DNA of 64,000 nt, from contig NC_059351.1 in the NCBI RefSeq assembly GCF_019703515.2, forward strand, positions 18,631,501 through 18,695,500, read 5' to 3'. A program made the translations under genes and the position numbers. Positions 11,629 through 23,399 of this stretch are shown here, one piece after another (position 1 is the stretch's first letter; each line of letters begins with the position of its first letter). Under the pieces are notes generated by a model, which was given only the letters and a program-made list of their open reading frames with translations, did no database searches and was not told the DNA's origin. The DNA comes from Myxocyprinus asiaticus. Its lineage: Eukaryota; Chordata; Actinopteri; Cypriniformes; Catostomidae.

Positions 11629-14600
11629 TCAACAGGGAGTCTGGTTGCACAAGTCCAGAAGAGGTCGTGGTCGATCTTTTGCACTGCAGCTCTCGTGAGG
11701 CAAAGTGCGGCCATCATGTCCTATGCAGCGCAGTGGACGCTTGCGGAAGCCTCTGCCACATGTTTTGGAACAAGTGGACCACTCGCCCAGCAGCCAGGAT
11801 GGGCAAGCCTGCACAGCACAGGGTTGTGATGATGCAGGGCGCAGCTCTTCTGGACAGTCTTTTGATTGACGGCCATGAGCATCAAGGCAGAGGACATCTC
11901 GCTTCTGGACACCACCACTGCAGGTCTGCGAGCAGGGTCCCCACTCACGGAGGGTCCATTCAGCATCTCCTGCTTCTCTGATAGCGTTAATGGAGGGTCG
12001 ATTCGACCCGCTGGGACCAGAGGCAGGACGTGGGGCAAAGTAGCTGTATTTTACTTTAGGTCGAGGAGAGTCACCGACTGACAACACTTGGATGGTAAGA
12101 GGCTCAGGTAAAGGAGCAAAGCTTCGCAGGCGCTCCAGGGTGGCAGAGGAACCACTGTATCGGAGCAGTGTACCTCGCAGAGAGATGTCAGTCTCTAAAG
12201 TGGTAAGTTTGTAGTCGCCATTCAGTAGGTATGTGCCATCTTGCCGGCGAACTGCTAGGTAGCTATTGTCATGGCGACGGCCTCCAAGAGAGCGCTGCTT
12301 GACATCAAGGTGCGTGGAACCAACTGGAATTGTCACTACATCCTGATAGCCCGGTCTACAGTGGAAGAACAAGCAAAGGTCAGTATTAAATTAAACCTGA
12401 GAAAGTATTAGGAAAACTCAAACTAACTGGAAGAATCTCTTGAGCAGATTGTGGGCTTACCTAGCACGTTCCATTGACCCAGATACTTTCTTGCAAGTAG
12501 ATCCATCTCCTCCACAGATGCCACACATGTCAAAACGTTTGCTGGAGCCAATGACACGGTCACAACCAGCCTTCACACACTGACCTTGGACGCAGACTGA
12601 AGTGGAGTCTGGGGTACATGGTGTTCCATCAGCCACCTGAAGGGATTAGAGAAAACCTCAAATTAAACATCACTGGCCCTCACACTTGTATCCACCAACC
12701 CAGTGTTAGATTTTACAACTCTTGATGGGTCTAAGCTAATCAAGACATTCACCTTTGGCTTCAGAATGAAGAAATAGCCAGTTCCCTTTGCCCGGCACAC
12801 CAACTTGCAGCGGTCCTTGGGAGATACTCCTGCATACTTCGGCACCCACTCAACACCTTCACCTGAGCCAAATGACATCTGAGAGGAGATGTCATTGTGG
12901 GCCAAACACTGTTCCTCACGGAACGTCAAACCTAAACATAGTGAAACAGAGATGAGTATCAAATGGCTAACATCTCATCATACTAATGAACCAACTGTTT
13001 AATGACAAGACTATTGCATACCATTACTATCAGGGCAGGTCTCTGTGTTGCAGGAGCGGTACTGAATTCTCTTGCCCTCGCAATATTTGCCTCCATTTTT
13101 GGGTAGGGGATTGTCACAGTCCCTGAAAGAGTATTGCACACCTCCTCCACAGGTACGTGAACATTCTCCCCAAGGACCCCAGGTTCCCCATCCACCATTG
13201 ACTGGAGTCTAAAGGCAACAAGACAGAACCATTGTCAGTTACCACTTATTAGATCAATACATGCCACATTATGTAAAACAAATTGTATACCAAATGGTGC
13301 TCACCTGATACCTGGCTGCTTCAGCCTTGCTCAAACACTGGCCTGCCATACAGTAGCTGTCCGACCCACAAGGTGTCCCATCGGCCCATGGAAAGTTCTT
13401 GGTTTGGCAGACCAGCAAGCCATTTGCAGTTGTGACGGTGCACCAAAGGGCAGCGCAGGTGGTGCTCAGGTCAGGGCATTGCTGCGACTCCTCTCCAAAT
13501 GTGAGGCGGCACTGTCTGTCAGCATCATACACAGTACCTGGCAGAGCCTGGGGTAACTGCTGAGGTCTCTGGGGCTTGTCCAGTAGACACTGACCGTGGC
13601 CATTGTCCAGGAAGGACGTGACCATCAGAGCACTACAAGGAGACCAGGGCTGAAGCTGGTCCAGATTTGACAAGGTGGATGCCATCATGTGGGAACTCCA
13701 GTGGTCGCCATTAACACCGGCACACTGTTTGGCATCATCATGGGGCATGTTGAACACATGACCTACAGGAGAAGCAAAACCAATGTCTTAATGTAAACTT
13801 TGCCTAGTTTCAGGTCATGAGCTTTGTGCAGGGACATGGGAAAGTGCCTTACCAAGCTCATGTGCTACTGTGAAGGCTGCCTGCAGACCATCATCTTCAA
13901 TAATGGAGCAACTTCGATCAGGATCGCACACGGTGCCCACATCTGCCATTCCCAGAGTGTCACATGAGTGAGCTCCACAAAGATCCTGCAAGGAACAGGG
14001 TTGACAAATATAAGTTTTTCATAAATTCACAAACACAATTTTAAACTCCAATGAAACTAGGGGTGTTTTTTTCAATAAAAAATTACCTGTCTGGTAAACA
14101 GTACTGCTGTGTCATAGTGCTCTGGGTGGCGGTCACTTAAAGGGTTGTGCTGTCTTTGCCACTGGCAGAAGTTCCTAAGGGTAAGAGCAGCATTGGAGGA
14201 GACCTGGGGTCCATGTTCTTCCTCATAAACAACCAGTAGCTTCACAACAGCCAGAGTGATTGAATTATGAATTGTAGGGTGACGATAAAGACGAGATGCC
14301 ACCGCCATGATGGTTAGCAGGTAGGGTTTGAGGCCAGCACCATGAAACTCTGCCATTGACTGGTCTGCCACAATCATGATCTCCAAATAGCGAGGAGTGG
14401 ACACAAAGCGACGAGATCTGTGGTGTGCTGGAGGATAACAAGACAGTAATTGAATAGGTATATCAGAACAAATAATTTTTTTAACTGAAATCTAAATCCA
14501 CCCTCTATACCAAAGTGAAAGGGGCATTTATAGATTTTACTATGCCTTTTAAAGACCATAAGTAATGGCTTGACAAGCTATCTTTCCTGTTCTTTCCTAT

Positions 14601-17600
14601 TGAATCAGGAAGTTGGGGCAGGTTATATTGAAGTTGCCATCCTGTTTTTAAATAGCCAATAGCCTTTAGTTTACATAACAGCCATGAACCATGATTTGCT
14701 ATTTGCTATTGCTAGTCGATGACAGGTAGTATTATTAAGGCCAAAGTATACTTCGGTTTTCCCGCGTGCCAGTACATCTTGCGTACAATGTGCATGATGC
14801 AAATTTCTTTGTAAGACTGTCTGTATGCAGCCAAGTTTTCTACCCACAAGAACAGTGCTCTAGTCTGTGCGTTGAACACGTCTGTGCTCGACTGTGCGAG
14901 ACAGAACAGCATGCGGAAAAAATAAGTATATCCGAGTCTTTAGGGGGAAGAACATTATTATATTATTACATAAACTGTATTTTATTAGACAATTTGTATA
15001 CACAAATGTGAAAGATGATGTCATCAAAAAGAATTTCAAAAAGATTTTTTCACTTGTTTTGACTATAAAAACTCAGCACAGTACAGTAAGACAAAATACA
15101 TGTTAAAAATACATTCTCTGAAAAACCTAAATATTTTATGCAGTGTTGTTTCCAAAACAAGATAAATCAAATTGATCTTGTTTTAAAGATTTTTAGATAT
15201 TTTTACAGGAAAACAATAAAAAAATGATCATCAAGAATATGATTTTTGATTAAAAAATAAATACAAATTTGATCATGACTGGTAACGTGCATGTAAAATG
15301 GCTAGAAATAGCATTTTAGCTTAGCGTAAAGCTGACAATTTACACAAGGTTTATTTGTATTTCTTCTGCTCCAAACTTACTTCAAACTTCTCTGTCTGCT
15401 CGTATGAATGTAACACATCATAAGAAAGCATTTCACCGCTGTTCAAATGCACTTTGGATCGCATCATTTATATGTATAAATGTTTTCCATCTGAAAGGAC
15501 TAAATATTAAATGAAACAAATGACAATAAAATGCAAAGTAATCTCTTCAGTAATTAAAATTATTTTTGAATGTAACTTTATTCTAATTACCAATTATTTA
15601 AATTGTAACTGTAGTGGAATACAGTTCCTTATGTTTTGTATTTTAAATATGTAATCCCGTTACATGTATTCTGTTACTCCCCAACCCTGTATATATACTT
15701 TTGACACTACTGGTCAAAAGTTTTGAAACACTTACTCATTCTTTATTATAATTTTTTTTTTCTCACATTTTAGAATAATAGTAAAGTCATCAAAACTATG
15801 GAATAACATAAATGGAACTATGGGAATTATGTTGTGACTAAACAAAATCCAAAATAAATCAAAACTGTGTTGTATTTTAGCATCTTCAAAGTAGTCACCC
15901 TTTGCCTAGAATTTGCAGACATGTACTCTTGACATTTTCTCAACCAACTCTTGAGGCATCACCCTGGGATGCTTTTTAAACAGTATTGAAGGAGTTCCCA
16001 TCTACATTGGGCACTTATTGGCTGCTTTTCTTTATTATTTGGTCCAAGTCATCAATTTCAAAAACTTTTTTTTATTTTTTTATTACATTTTAGTTTTATA
16101 ATGAAATAAATTAATATGGTGGCACAATTAAATTTTTGTCTACTAAACTAATTTCAAACATTTAAGCATACGCCTTCAGATCAAAAGATTTTTAAGATCA
16201 TGAGAAACATTTCAGTCAAGTGTTTCAAAACTTTTGATAGTGTATATATATATATTCTGTATGAGAAAGACTGTACATTTTAAATAGGTATATGCTAATA
16301 GTTATTTTTTCAACTTTTAGTAGTAGCATAAATAACCTTAAATCTAATATACATGAACTGAAAGTCGCAAAAAATCCTTTTTTCATAGTGAAGCAAGATG
16401 ACAGTTCATGTATGTGCATTAAACTGAATAAAAATACAAAAAAGAGAGAGAACTGTATGTGTTTTAAAAGGAATAGAAAGCTAGCTAGTAGCCTACTTCT
16501 GCATTTGCCTCAAGTGGTATTTTTGCTCCGCCTATTAATAGCTTCTCCAAACTCGCGCACTTTCACGGGGCCAGTTGGCAGAAAAACAAGCCATCTACTG
16601 TCCTCCGGGACTGATCAGCGCAACATGCGGTACCAGGAGGAGAACTTCCACGTCTCTCCAGCCCATTCCCTCCCGCCTCTCACTCACCCCAAACTCTTAA
16701 GGGCTATACCTCCCCTTCCTCCTCCTGCGTATGTGGAGCGCTTTCTACCCTCTCGAGTTAACCCTCGCCTTGCTTTTAGCGAATGCTCATCTACCCTTTA
16801 AGACCATTCATAACTATTCAGTAAGTTAATTTGACATATTGCCAGAATTGTCGAGAATAACAACTAAAGTAGGCATATTAGCAGACGATTAAGTGCAGTC
16901 ACTCTAGCCCTATATTCCGCGATTCGGTGTTTAATGCGTTAACGCAGACTCTCCTACTCTCCATCCTAGATAATTCGCTCCTCATGCGCCAGAGCGCACC
17001 CAATGACGCGGAGTCACCGGGTTTATTGGGGTTACCGGAGGCGTGCGTTAAGAATGACTGGAAAGTATACTCTGAATTGTATCTATTTGTGATGTCTTTC
17101 ACTAACTACATAATATCACGATGAATAATACAATTTTTAGATTTTTATAAATAGTTACCTTTAGAGTCGGATGGGATGGGCTCTGGATTTGATTTGCTCG
17201 CATATGGTTTCGCGGAGACCCTCTCCTCCTCTTCATTGACGCCACATTTAGAACCGTTCTCTTCACTCATGTACCCCTGTTTTCTTCGGCGAATGATGTG
17301 GATGTCTCCATCTGAAGACTGCGCGTCTCCACTAGTGTTTGTAGGTTGAATGAAATACTCTTCACCGCCGACGTAGAAGCCGCCCCGCAATCCATTGCAC
17401 AAGTTGATCGCTGCAGCGGAAAGTTCTTCTCCGTTCACGGTTCCGGAGAAGAAGCACCGCGCGTCTCCGCCTCTGTCAAACTCCTCGCTCTCCGGTTTCC
17501 CCACCATCTGGAACACAAACCCAGGCGCTAAAAAGGTCTGGTCCGGTTCCAGCATCAAGATCATCCGCTTTCCAAAAACGTCCAAACGATAGATGCGTCT

Positions 17601-17756
17601 CTCTGATTCCTTTTCCCATGCTTCTGCCGTATGGGTCGGTTCGGTGTCGTACGAGTCGAGCCGAACCGGTACCACCGTGCTCTCCTCCCATGTGCTCTGC
17701 GCTGCGTTTACGCACAGAGCTGCAGTGAAACCCAGTACAACGCGTAAAAAATACAT
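11629..17756 (-). CDS. adamts1: ADAMTS1-like secreted metalloprotease (8 coding exons)
   Basis: Coding exons on the minus strand: 17756-17159, 14427-14087, 13985-13853, 13762-13305, 13208-13022, 12931-12753, 12636-12461, 12355-11629. All introns are GT-AG with matching phases; the sum is 2799 nt, 932 residues. Order: signal peptide ([10 protein letters not shown] start), prodomain with a KCGV cysteine-switch-like motif, furin site RSRR at 203-206, zinc protease domain with [12 protein letters not shown] at 355-366 (His355, Glu356, His359, His365) and Met-turn SHMMAS near 381, disintegrin-like region, first thrombospondin repeat (from about 514), cysteine-rich domain, spacer, and two more thrombospondin repeats (about 824-875 and 878-932). 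Three repeats in total plus the spacer [18 protein letters not shown] point to ADAMTS1 rather than ADAMTS15, 8, 4 or 5. The family cleaves extracellular aggrecan and versican. The frame is intact. Human ADAMTS1 is about 967 residues. Confidence 0.95.
15705..16242 (-). mobile_element. Internally deleted Tc1-type element in adamts1 intron 1
   Basis: The ends are inverted repeats: CACTACTGGTCAAAAGTTTT at 15705 and AAAACTTTTGATAGTG ending at 16242. The interior resembles, on the minus strand, part of a fish Tc1 transposase gene (the stretch around 15885-16030 with TTGAAGGAGTTCCCATC-type text), but it is short and full of stops. At about 538 bp it is roughly a third of an intact Tc1. It lies in the sense direction of adamts1 and away from the splice sites. 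Confidence 0.8.
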
Positions 17757-17860
17757 TATATTCCCGATGGGTGTTCAAGAAAACGACAAAATACTTGGTG
17801 GACCCGAATGAAAATCCTCCCTAAAGTTGTGAAAATGTGACTCCCACAACTCAAGAAATA

Positions 17861-17866
17861 TTACAT
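17861..17866 (-). promoter_or_regulatory. adamts1: Start-stop upstream ORF (ATG-TAA) in the adamts1 leader
   Basis: On the minus strand ATGTAA sits about 105 nt before the main ATG. It is the only ATG I find between the TATA-like box and the coding start, assuming an unspliced leader. A start codon followed at once by a stop can hold ribosomes and lower downstream translation. Its context is weak (T at -3), while the main ATG has A at -3. Confidence 0.5.
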
Positions 17867-18126
17867 AAACTAATAATAAAAAACTGAAATAGGTACTAAA
17901 TCCAGTGCCGATGCCGACTTTAAATGGAAATAAATAAAATGAGCGTTGTGCCCAGGACTTGAGAGCCAATAGCAGCAGCTTGAAAGTTGAAAATCACTCC
18001 GCTTCAACTTTCCAGAGAAAAAGAGGAATTTTTAAAATGGCCAAAAATGGTCTTGGACAGTTTTTCCTCACTGTCTCTTCAAGATTCAGCTCTCCTATTC
18101 TCTTAGAACCGAGAAGAGTCCGGCTT

Positions 18127-18136
18127 TCTATATATG
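18127..18136 (-). promoter_or_regulatory. adamts1: TATA-like box upstream of adamts1
   Basis: CATATATAGA on the minus strand is preceded by GC-rich sequence (GCACCGGG). It would place transcription start near 18100 and give a leader of about 340 nt. No other strong TATA element lies between here and the ATG. Inferred from motif and spacing only. Confidence 0.5.
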
Positions 18137-18139
18137 CCC

Positions 18140-20220
18140 GGTGCAGGACCACCCCTTTCCTGAAGTCCCTTTCATCTCCTGCGCAACAGAGAGCTGGCGC
18201 ACAGCCACAATCATCAATCATCAGACTACAACACTTGTGGCCCCAAAACCTCTGTGTTTCATCCCTATATTAGACTTTTAAAGTCTTTATCAATCTATTT
18301 TGTCAAGCTTATATAATCTCCTTAAAGTCCATTCATATTGCAAGAGTTTGTTTGACGCACGGTTATTGAGGACACTTGGAACAAGTGTCACATTTGTCTG
18401 GTTTCAAATGTATCATAGTAAGTGACCAGAGATGGCATCCAGCTGACTGTAGATTTGGCTGAGGGACAGAAGGGGCTGGCGGTATAAACCCAGCTGTGGA
18501 GCTGTTAAGGTGGACCATTGCTCAAAAGCGGGTCTCCTCCTTGTTCCCGGTTCGTTTCGAACGCGTTTAAAGGGCCAAATTTCATTAAACCTCCAGGGAA
18601 AGAATACATACAGTCCGCGAACACAAGCGAACTGAGCGGGAACATCACACATATCGAGTTTGGACTAACTCAATTACATAATTACATAAAGAAACTTTAT
18701 ATCCCATCCTCACTGTTCTGAGTCAAATGCGGCAAACAACAATGGGCTTTCAAACCATGATGGGTCCTATACAGAATATTAATATACAACCAAGAGTCTA
18801 GCTTTACATTAATTTTACACTGAGATTTTGTTTGTGTGTTTCAAATCTATGCTTTTGAGGGGTGCTAAATGTTCAACAGCTAAATACTATATATGAATCA
18901 ATTAATTCAATAATGCACGAAAATTCGAATGAATATGGATTAATTAGCCGTTTTCTAGTCACAACTTACAGTTAGAGAGTTGAAAGTCTACCTTAACTGC
19001 ACCTAGTGATTGGGTGTTGTTTTTTAAAATGGGTTTTAAATTATATTAAAAGTTAAATTAAAATCCACCAGATGGCAGCACACACCAACAATTTCTTGAG
19101 AGTTTATGTAATTTACAAAATTTTGTGCAATTGACAAACAACACAGGCTAACAAATACAACAAAATGTTATTTAAAAATATAGAGTTTAGGTTAGACTTT
19201 TAAATATTGTTATATAAAAGTATATGCTTTATATATCTCTTATATATCGCCCTTTTGCCGTTCATTTCAATAGACCTGCATTGTAAAGTAGCCTACAAAT
19301 ATTCTATGGAGTCTCTCAAATAATGAGCTCATAAAATTCGCATGTATAATAATTATACAAGAATTAGGTTTTTTATTTTTTTTAAACAGTTTTAGATGAT
19401 GTATAGCATGTCAAACCGCAAGACACTGCTTGAAACGGGATATTAACTACCGATATGTAGAATTACTTTAAAAAATATAAAAAATAAGTAGTTTAATGCT
19501 GCTAATGTTATTGTTGATAATTAATATTGAATAATTAATATTAATAATGAACGTTAAACACATTGTACAGATTGTACCAGGGTGTTATAATGACATAATA
19601 TTATTCATAAATGATTATAAAAATATTCATGTAATGTACCATATTCTTTAAAGTACTTTTGTACCATGGTATATATCAAAGTACTATGCTATAACCATCT
19701 CACACCATCACTGTACCATTGCAAAACACACAGTACTGTTTTGTAAGGCGACTTCAGGACAGTGTAAACAGCAGGTGGCGCAAGAACCTCACATTTGATT
19801 TTATATTCCACTGACCTTGAACAGGCCTACTTTTTGCAGAGAACGCTAGTATAGAATTTTAGTACAGTGTATCAGCACTATAAGTGCAATTATGAATGAT
19901 TTGAGAAACAGAAGCCTGCTGTAAGTCACAAGCCATTTAGCCACAAGATATTTATTTAACCATAAATGGAAAACGTCTTTTTCCAGCATCGTTTGATTTG
20001 ACACTCCATGATGTAGAGCAGGACTGATGTTCTTAATGAGGGGGCAGGAGGTGAGATGAAGGATTGTTCATTTGATGTTTGATTCAACTATTTTTCCGGT
20101 AAATGTGACTCTAAGACCAGTTTTTCATCAACTGAGTGCAACTATGAATTTATTTATATTTTATAGTAGTCATTTAAACTCTATAACTTTATAAAAAATA
20201 AATATAGCTTCTTGTTTGTA
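18140..20220. other. adamts1 upstream region, nothing else recognised
   Basis: Contains short frames without domains. The first few hundred bases (18140-18600) are less AT-rich than the rest and may hold promoter-proximal control elements, but I can name no specific site. Confidence 0.4.
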
Positions 20221-20222
20221 AT

Positions 20223-20800
20223 TTAAAGGAATAGTTCACTCAAAATTCTCTCATCATTTATTTTCCCTCATGCCATCCCAGATGTGTATGACTTCCTTTC
20301 TTCAGCAGAACACAAATTAAGATTTTTAGAAGAATATCTCAGCTCTGTAGGTCTGAACAATGCAAGTGAATGATGACCAAAACTTAAGCTCCAAAAAGCA
20401 CATTTAAGCAGCATAAAAGTAATCCAAATAACTCCAGCGGTTTAATCCATGTCTTCTGAAGCAACCCAATCAGTTTTGGGTGAGAACAGACAAAATATAG
20501 AGACTGCTGAGGTCAAGATTTTAAGTGAAAAAGGAGTTATATTTTGGTCTATTCTCACCCAAAACCAATTGGATCGTTCAGTAGACATGGATTAAACCAC
20601 TGGAGTCGCATGGCTTCCTTTCATGCTGCCTTTATGTGCTTTTTGGAGCTTTAATGTTTTGGTCACCATTCACTTGCATTGTATGGACAAACAGACATAT
20701 CTCCTTCAAAATATCTTTGTCTGTATTCTGCAGAAGAAAGTCATACATATCTGGGATGGCATGAGGGTAAAGTAAATGATGGAGAGCATTTTTATTTTAT
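20223..20800. mobile_element. F1 foldback element
   Basis: Begins TTAAAGGAATAGTTCACTCA and carries CATTTATTTTCCCTCATGCC, GATGTGTATGACTTCC and CAATGCAAGTGAATGATGACC. The right arm has the inverted motifs and runs into an ATTTT/ATTT simple repeat near 20790, which has eroded the terminus. No coding sequence. Confidence 0.8.
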
Positions 20801-21036
20801 TTTATTTTATTTATTTATTATTATTATTATTTTTGTTTTTGAAAAAACACATAAATGACAACCATCTGTCTCCAGTGAACAAATCATTTTGGTGAACTGA
20901 TTCAAAACACTCGAGTCACTGGGATAAATCAAAATTCCCATCATGACAAGTTGATGCTCAGACTATTAGTTGATTTTGATGATCAAGCCATTGCTCGGTG
21001 AGGGATTGAAAGCTAGCTTACATCAGGGTGTCAACT

Positions 21037-21316
21037 TCCCAGATAGCACACATATGTCTCTGAGAAGTCTGTTTAAGAGCGTTTCATCTGGAAAGCATCA
21101 CAATTTAATCAACATCTGCTAAACATCTTAAAAAGATCAGATTTACAAACATTCTAAATCATAAACGTCTCAAAGACATCTGCTGAATGTTGACATCAGA
21201 GAGGAAATGCTTATAGACTTATTGCAAATGAGGAAACAACCTAAAAAAACACGTCTTCCAGATATTAAACACACACAACAAATAGACATCTGGGTGATGT
21301 ACGTGTGTTATCAGGG
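21037..21316. mobile_element. Short TIR element
   Basis: The left end CCCAGATAGCACACATATGTC and the right end GATGTACGTGTGTTATCAGGG are imperfect inverted repeats about 21 bp long (17 positions match). The interior is AT-rich with no frame. It looks like a small non-autonomous DNA transposon; I cannot place its superfamily. Confidence 0.7.
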
Positions 21317-21817
21317 TTTGATATTTTTAACCAACTTTTGAAATGTTTATATCATCATGGCGATTTCCGTAGTTCTATCAAGCTGGTGGAATGTTTTAGA
21401 TTGACACAAACCAACTAAAACCACAAAACATCACAGAATTCAAATCAGTTGCTAATACTTATGATTGTGCTGTTGTTTTCCCACCAAAATGATGTCACTT
21501 CCTGGACGATGATGTCATTAAGAAAGAGGCTTTTGTTAAGTGGTACTCCAAGGTACTTCAAAGAAAACTATGGTATTAGGATGGAACATGTACAAAACAT
21601 GTTTATACTTTTGTACTGTTTGGTACTTTTTTGTTAATTATGTTTCACTTCAGCTAAGTATTTTGTGAAAGAACTGTGTGGATCATTCATTGTGAACCTG
21701 TTTTGGCAGTTTTCAAAAATATTGACTATAATATTAATACTACATTTCTACATGTTCTGGAGAAAATACAAGTGGTGCTTACTTGCAAAAATTGCTGCCA
21801 CTATACCAAGTTAAAGG

Positions 21818-21965
21818 AATTTACCGGGTTCTATACAAGTAATGCTCAATTGACAGCATTTGTGGCATAAGGTTGATTACTACAAAAATAAATTTAGACA
21901 TGTTCCTCCTTTTCCTTAAAAATAGCAAAAATTTGAGGTTGCAGTGAAGCACTGTAACATGTTCT
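21818..21965. mobile_element. F2 MITE fragment
   Basis: Opens with TTTACCGGGTTCTATACAAG, followed by GCTCAATTGACAGCATTTGT and GGTTGATTACTACAAAAATA, the inverted form of the F2 blocks seen at 2300 and 4870. Only one end is present. Confidence 0.65.
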
Positions 21966-22019
21966 ATAGTGCCTGTATCTTTGAAATCTTATTTTGAAGT
22001 TTCATTGTTTATTTCCTGT

Positions 22020-23050
22020 TCCTGTTTCATTGTCATGTGTCATGTCATGTAATCTCCTGTTCCTCATGTGATTCTCTCTGGCTCTATGTGTCTTGCTCTC
22101 ATTGGTTTATGTTCATGACTCTTGTTATCCTGTTATGCCATTGGTTCATGTGTTTATTGTCTTATTCTCTTGTTATTAGTTCAGTCTTGTGATTTGTTGT
22201 CTTGTTTACTTGTTACCCATGTCTGTGTATTTAAGCCCTCATGTTTGTCATTGTTCTTTGTCATGTATTGATCTTGTAATGGTGTACTCAAGTCAAAGTC
22301 AAAGTCAAAGTCTGGATACTTTGTAAATAAACACTGCACTTGGGTCTCACATCATCATCATGTTCATCTTTGTCTTGCTCCTGGTTGCCTGCTACACGTT
22401 ACAGAATACACGACCCAAGGATTAACCCAGCAGTAGCACTGATGTGTCTCTGCCAGGGGAATTGTCCCCTTGAGGACTTTGTGGTGGACTTTTGTGGACT
22501 CTGTGACCATGTGGATTTCTATTCCGTGCTGCCCGGAGGAGGGATTCTATGGATTCTGGCTCAGTATATAGACTATGCTCCTATACTGAGCGGTTCATCT
22601 TTCACTGTGGGAGTGGCTGAAGAGGAACTCGGCACTCCTACAGTAGTTGCCAAGTCAGAGTCCACCACGTCTGAGTCGCCGGCTGCCTTGACCTCCGAGC
22701 CTCCAGCGGTTCTGCCCTGGTCTCTGGGCCTTCTGTCCTGGTCTCCTGGACTCCCGGCTGTCTGCCAGCTCCGGTCTGGTCCCTGCCAGTGTTATTATGT
22801 GTTTTATTGTCTTGTTATTAGTTTAGTCTTGTGATTGGTTGTCTTGTTTACTTGTTACCCCTGTCTGTGTATTTAAGCCCTCCTGTTTGCCATTGTCCTT
22901 TTCGTGTATTGATCTTGTAATCTTGTATCTTAGTCAAGTCAGGTTTAGTTAAGTTGTTTGTTCTAGTTTATGTTGGATATTCACTTTAAATAAACACTGC
23001 ACTTGGGTTCTCACATAAACTTCGTCTTGCTCCTGGTGCCTGCTACACAA
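22020..23050 (+). mobile_element. Compact LTR element with a gag remnant
   Basis: Two direct repeats, about 22025-22400 and 22795-23048, share GTGTATTTAAGCCCTC (a TATTTAAG box), GTATTGATCTTGTAAT, AAATAAACACTGCACTTGGG (poly(A) signal) and CTTGCTCCTGG followed by GCCTGCTACAC. The order of TATA box, poly(A) signal and end motif is that of a retrotransposon LTR. Only about 400 bp lies between them, so this is a non-autonomous or deleted element. The first repeat has extra copies of TCAAAG; the second is shorter at its 5' end. Confidence 0.75.
22435..22720 (+). pseudogene. Gag-like fragment between the two LTRs
   Basis: In the frame of the open stretch 22340-22834, the segment LMCLCQGNCPLEDFVVDFCGL and then LPGGGILWILAQYIDYAPILSGSSFTVG resembles a gag-type protein carried by many cyprinid LTR elements. 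The centre appears shortened (text between VDFYSV and LPGG is missing compared with remembered relatives) and the C-terminal part turns into low-complexity Ser/Pro/Leu sequence before running into the 3' LTR. No protease, RT or integrase is present. Confidence 0.5.
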
Positions 23051-23189
23051 CTTTGTTGCCATGACAATGTAATCTCAAACACTAAAACCCAAAAATGACT
23101 GTAAAAATTACAATTTAAACCACTCTCCAGCTCAAATAAAATACAAGTTTTAACAGAAAAATTAAGTGCTTTTATAAAATTATAAGCTT

Positions 23190-23395
23190 CACATTTCTGT
23201 TTAAACCTTCCAAAAATTGGCCATATTCATTTTCATTGTCCCCATTCGCTTCCATTGTAAGTGCCTCACTGTACATTTTTTTTTTTTTAGGAGGAATGAG
23301 TCGAAGTTAATTTTTGTGGTAATCAACATTATGCCAAAAATGCTGTTGATTGAGCTTAACTTTTATTGAACCCAAAATATTCCTTTGATGTAGGT
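23190..23395. mobile_element. F2 MITE copy
   Basis: Carries the F2 blocks CCCCATTCGCTTCCATTGTAAG, TTTGTGGTAATCAACATTATG and GCTGTTGATTGAGCTTAACTT in the same order as at 2200-2365. Non-coding. Confidence 0.65.
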
Positions 23396-23399
23396 GGTT

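Noticed and set aside
17775..17969. A 64-codon upstream frame before adamts1
   Set aside because: Its start is TTG, not ATG; only the ATG-TAA at 17861-17866 qualifies as an upstream start.
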